Assembly: GCF_000717345.1 (NCBI RefSeq)
Contig: NZ_JNZA01000035.1
Coordinates: forward strand, 1-64,000
Origin: Streptomyces lydicus
Lineage (GTDB): Bacteria > Actinomycetota > Actinomycetes > Streptomycetales > Streptomycetaceae
Length of the DNA: 64,000 nucleotides
Direction: 5' to 3'
Every line of letters begins with the position of its first letter. Positions within the stretch are counted from its first letter, which is position 1. Both the position numbers and the translations under genes were made by a program. Positions 61,544 through 64,000 of this stretch are shown here, in pieces. The notes below the pieces were generated by a model. It was not told the origin of the DNA, ran no database searches, and saw only the letters and a program-made list of their open reading frames with translations.

Positions 61544-62341
61544 GTGCTCGTGCTGTTGCCGCCGTCCGAAGGGAAGGCCGCGGAAGGTGCCGGGGCGCCG
61601 CTGGAGCTCGGCGGGCTGTCGCTGCCGGCGCTGACCGCGGCGCGCCGGGCGGTGCTGGAGGAGCTGGTCGAGCTGTGCGCGGCGGACGAGACCAAGGCCC
61701 AGGAGGTGCTCGGGCTCAGCGACGGCCTCCGGGGCGAGATCGCCAAGAACGCGGGGCTGCGGACCGCCGCGGCCCGGCCGGCCGGTGAGATCTACACCGG
61801 GGTGCTCTACGACGCGCTCGGCCTGGCCTCCCTGGACCCGCGGGCCCGCAGGCTCGCCGAGCGGTCGCTGCTGGTCTTCTCGGGCCTGTGGGGCGCCGTA
61901 CGGATCGGCGACCGGATCCCCTCGTACCGCTGCTCGATGGGCGTGAAGCTGCCCGGGCTCGGCGCGCTGGGCGCGTACTGGCGGGCGCCGATGGCGGAGG
62001 TGCTGCCGGAGGTGGCCGGCGACGGGCTGGTGCTGGACCTGCGCTCGGCGGCGTACGCCACGGCGTGGAAGCCGAAGGGCGAGGTCGCGGGGCGGACCGC
62101 GACGGTGCGGGTGCTGCAGTCGAAGATCGTGGACGGGGTGGAGAAGCGGTCGGTGGTCAGCCACTTCAACAAGGCGACCAAGGGGCGGCTGGTGCGGGAC
62201 CTGCTGTCGGCCGGCCTGACGCCGGCGGGCCCGGCGGCGCTGGTGGAGGCGCTGCGTGAGCTGGGGTACGCGGTGGAGGCGCAGGCTCCGGCGAAGGGCG
62301 GCAAGCCGTGGGCGCTCGATGTGATCGTGACCGAGCTGTAG
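61544..62341 (+). CDS. yaaA: Peroxide stress protein YaaA
   Basis: A 265-residue DUF328 protein; E. coli YaaA lowers intracellular iron during H2O2 stress. It opens LVLLPPSEGKA, with SLLVFSGLWGAVRIGDRIPSYRCSMGVKLPGLG, VLDLRSAAY and SVVSHFNKATKGRLVRDLL, the family series. The GTG is preceded by GAAGGAG. The upstream gap from the ribonuclease gene holds a divergent promoter (CATACGC-type -10 near 61490). Confidence 0.92.
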   Translation: MLVLLPPSEGKAAEGAGAPLELGGLSLPALTAARRAVLEELVELCAADETKAQEVLGLSDGLRGEIAKNAGLRTAAARPAGEIYTGVLYDALGLASLDPRARRLAERSLLVFSGLWGAVRIGDRIPSYRCSMGVKLPGLGALGAYWRAPMAEVLPEVAGDGLVLDLRSAAYATAWKPKGEVAGRTATVRVLQSKIVDGVEKRSVVSHFNKATKGRLVRDLLSAGLTPAGPAALVEALRELGYAVEAQAPAKGGKPWALDVIVTEL

Positions 62342-62359
62342 AGGGAGCTCACGGGGACG

Positions 62360-62384
62360 TTGCAACATGCGCAACGGTCGTTGC
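62360..62384 (+). promoter_or_regulatory. Overlapping palindromes upstream of KDPG aldolase
   Basis: TTGC at 62360-62363 and GCAA at 62371-62374 flank a 15-bp LacI-like site, and GCAAC-GGTC-GTTGC (62371-62384) is a second, overlapping palindrome. They lie just after the yaaA stop and about 35-55 bp before the aldolase start. Confidence 0.4.
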
Positions 62385-62416
62385 GGAGAGTGGGGCGAGG
62401 GCGCACTATGGGCGGC

Positions 62417-63073
62417 GTGACTAGCGCCGCCGCCTCCCCCGCGCCCGCCTCCGCCGAGCTCTCGGTCCTCGGCCTCGCCCCCGTCCTCCCGGTCGTCGTC
62501 CTGGACGACGCGGCCGACGCCGTACCGCTCGCCCGGGCGCTGGTCGCCGGCGGGCTGCCGGCGATCGAGGTGACGCTGCGGACGCCCGCCGCACTGAACG
62601 CGATCCGGGCGATCGCCGAGGAGGTCCCGGAGGCGGTGGTCGGGGCGGGCACCGTGCTCACCCCGGAGCACGTCGACGCGGCCGGTGCGGCCGGCGCGCG
62701 GTTCCTGGTGAGCCCCGGTTGGTCGCCGCGGCTGCTGCGCGCGATGCGGGTGTGCGGCCTGCCGTTCCTGCCGGGCGTCTCGACGGCCTCGGAGGTGGTG
62801 ACGCTGCTGGACGAGGGCGTCACCGAGCTGAAGTTCTTCCCAGCCGAGGCGGCGGGCGGCGCGGCCTATCTGAAGTCGCTGGCGGCACCGCTGCCGCAGG
62901 CCCGTTTCTGCCCGACCGGCGGGATCGGCCTGGCGTCCGCGCCCGCGTACCTGGCACTGCCGAACGTGGCCTGCGTGGGCGGGACATGGATGCTGCCGGC
63001 CGACGCACTGGCCGCCAAGGACTGGGACCGGGTGCGCCGGCTCGCGAAGGAGGCGGCGGAGCTGGGGAGCTGA
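62417..63073 (+). CDS. eda: KDPG/KHG aldolase (Eda)
   Basis: Bifunctional 4-hydroxy-2-oxoglutarate/2-dehydro-3-deoxy-phosphogluconate aldolase, 218 residues, of the Entner-Doudoroff and hexuronate pathways. Glu51 in IEVTLRTP and the Schiff-base Lys139 in ELKFFPAE are in place; PTGGIG binds phosphate near the end. The GTG at 62417 is used; an ATG 9 nt upstream is in frame. A CACTAT -10 about 7 nt before the GTG suggests a leaderless message. No edd or uronate gene is nearby. Confidence 0.9.
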   Translation: MTSAAASPAPASAELSVLGLAPVLPVVVLDDAADAVPLARALVAGGLPAIEVTLRTPAALNAIRAIAEEVPEAVVGAGTVLTPEHVDAAGAAGARFLVSPGWSPRLLRAMRVCGLPFLPGVSTASEVVTLLDEGVTELKFFPAEAAGGAAYLKSLAAPLPQARFCPTGGIGLASAPAYLALPNVACVGGTWMLPADALAAKDWDRVRRLAKEAAELGS

Positions 63074-63122
63074 CGAGACGTCAGCTCGATCCGCGGTCCG
63101 CCCGCCTCGCTCCGAAAGGCCC

Positions 63123-64000
63123 TCAACGCAGGTGCGAGGTGTCGTTCAGCAGCCGCAGCGACGCGTTGCCGTCCGCGTAGTACGCGACCGCCGACAGCGA
63201 GGCCGCGGACAGCTCCATCCGGAACAGCGACTCCGGCGGGGCGCCCAGCGCCAGCCGGACCAGCGTCTTGATCGGCGTGACGTGGGTGACCACCAGCACC
63301 GTCCGGCCGGTGTAGCGGGCGAGGAGCTTGTCGCGGGCGACGGCGACCCGGCGGGCCACCGCCTCGAAGGACTCGCCGCCCCCGGTGGGCGCGACCGCGG
63401 CCGAGGCGAGCCAGGCGTCGAGGTCGTCGGGGAAGCGTTCGCGCACCTCGGCGAAGGTCAGCCCCTCCCAGGCCCCGAAGTCCGTTTCGCGCAGGCCCTC
63501 TTCGAGGCGGACCTCCAGGCCGAGCCGGGCCGCGACCGCCTCGGCGGTCTCCCGGCAGCGCCGCAGCGGTGAGCTGACGACGGCCTGGATCGTGCCCCGG
63601 GCGGCGAGCGAGACGGCGGCCGCCTCGGCCTGGCGCCGTCCGGCGGGCGAGAGTTCCGGGTCGGTGCCGCCGCTGCCGGAGAACCGCTTCTGCGGCGTCA
63701 GCGCGGTCTCACCGTGCCGCAGCAGGACGAGGGTCGCCGGGACGCCGAGGTCGGGCGCCCCCCAGCCGGGGGCCGGCGCCTCGGCCACCTCGGGCGCCTC
63801 GGCCGCCTCCGCGGCCTCGTCGGCGGCCCGGGCGGCGGCACTGCGGGCCGGTGCGGCGGCCGTGTCGAGCGCCGCCCTGGAGTCCCGCGGTTCCCACTGC
63901 TTGCCGTTCTTGCCGGCGTCCATCGCCTCGTTGGCGAGCCGGTCGGCGTGCTTGTTCTGCGCCCGCGGGATCCACTCGTACGTGACCTGCTCGGGCGGGA
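63123..64000 (-). CDS. Bifunctional RNase H/acid phosphatase, 5' end beyond the window
   Basis: The visible 292 codons hold the end of an N-terminal RNase H domain and a C-terminal histidine-phosphatase domain. The first part, at 64000-63925, reads EWIPRAQNKHADRLANEAMD, the closing RNase HI motif. After an Ala/Glu-rich linker (EAAEAAEAPEVAEAP) comes the phosphoglycerate-mutase/CobC-like domain with LLRHGET (catalytic His), SSPLRRCRETAEA, a later ETDFGAWEGLTF and VVTHVTPIK. The same fusion occurs in mycobacteria (RNase H with CobC-like phosphatase). The start and the active-site Asp of RNase H lie outside the window. Confidence 0.93.
   Translation of the reverse strand, partial: PPEQVTYEWIPRAQNKHADRLANEAMDAGKNGKQWEPRDSRAALDTAAAPARSAAARAADEAAEAAEAPEVAEAPAPGWGAPDLGVPATLVLLRHGETALTPQKRFSGSGGTDPELSPAGRRQAEAAAVSLAARGTIQAVVSSPLRRCRETAEAVAARLGLEVRLEEGLRETDFGAWEGLTFAEVRERFPDDLDAWLASAAVAPTGGGESFEAVARRVAVARDKLLARYTGRTVLVVTHVTPIKTLVRLALGAPPESLFRMELSAASLSAVAYYADGNASLRLLNDTSHLR

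Noticed and set aside
1..64000. CRISPR arrays, tRNA genes, rRNA genes, transposases, integrases
   Set aside because: No regularly spaced repeats, cloverleaf sequences or transposase/integrase motifs were found on reading both strands and the translations.

Overview
The window is GC-rich (roughly 73 percent by eye) and densely coded, with GTG, TTG and probably one CTG start, very few TTA codons, TAG/TTGAC-type promoters and many Ala/Arg/Gly-rich antisense reading frames. The protein families (AfsR-like BTAD regulator, DUF6243, DUF4429-SHOCT, DUF2510, F420 reductase, DrrAB, sedolisin, stand-alone prim-pol-like protein) point to a Streptomyces or close relative. Most of it looks like chromosomal core with accessory insertions. 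I see no transposase, tRNA, rRNA or CRISPR array.

Layout. 0.1-6 kb: alpha/beta hydrolase and DUF998 protein, a CsoR-like copper site, a His-rich multicopper oxidase, and glutamine-dependent NAD synthetase. 6-11 kb: an AraJ-type exporter, a VanJ-like membrane phosphohydrolase, and an EmrB/QacA exporter coupled to its TetR regulator. 11-20 kb: panB, a long inverted-repeat element, a DrrAB exporter, an AfsR-like regulator, a site-2 protease, small secreted and membrane proteins, and NADPH:F420 reductase. 20-26 kb: a probable sialic-acid locus (sugar ABC transporter, sialidase remnant, FadR-type regulator, aldolase of the DHDPS/NanA family) with matching operators on both arms. 26-29.4 kb: MFS exporter, a small protein and methionine aminopeptidase.

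29.4-36 kb is an iron and heme region: heme oxygenase behind two tandem operators, then efeO-efeB-efeU and a lipoprotein behind a DmdR-type iron box. 35.8-49.9 kb carries a prim-pol-like protein, a TetR/DUF6243 pair around three palindromes, dimethylargininase, an Rsm22-like methyltransferase, a Bcr/CflA exporter with a serine hydrolase, PhoD phosphatase, a DUF4429 protein, an SDR enzyme, a trypsin-like protease, a sedolisin and a RibD-like reductase.

49.9-57.8 kb is the most unusual part. One operon makes a small helical protein with a C-terminal motif that recurs at the N-terminus of the next protein, a three-pass membrane protein; an orphan solute-binding lipoprotein follows. Beyond a small secreted-protein gene lie two translationally coupled genes for SLOG-type nucleotide-sensor proteins with SLATT-like membrane effector modules. 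These diverge from a TIR-DUF2510 gene followed by a CD225/dispanin gene. I read this as a conflict or immunity island beside rnpB, possibly with amyloid-type signalling. rnpB is on the minus strand. The window ends with a MerR regulator and membrane protein, an RNB ribonuclease, yaaA, KDPG aldolase, and part of an RNase H/acid phosphatase gene.

Domain assignments come from motif recognition without database searches.
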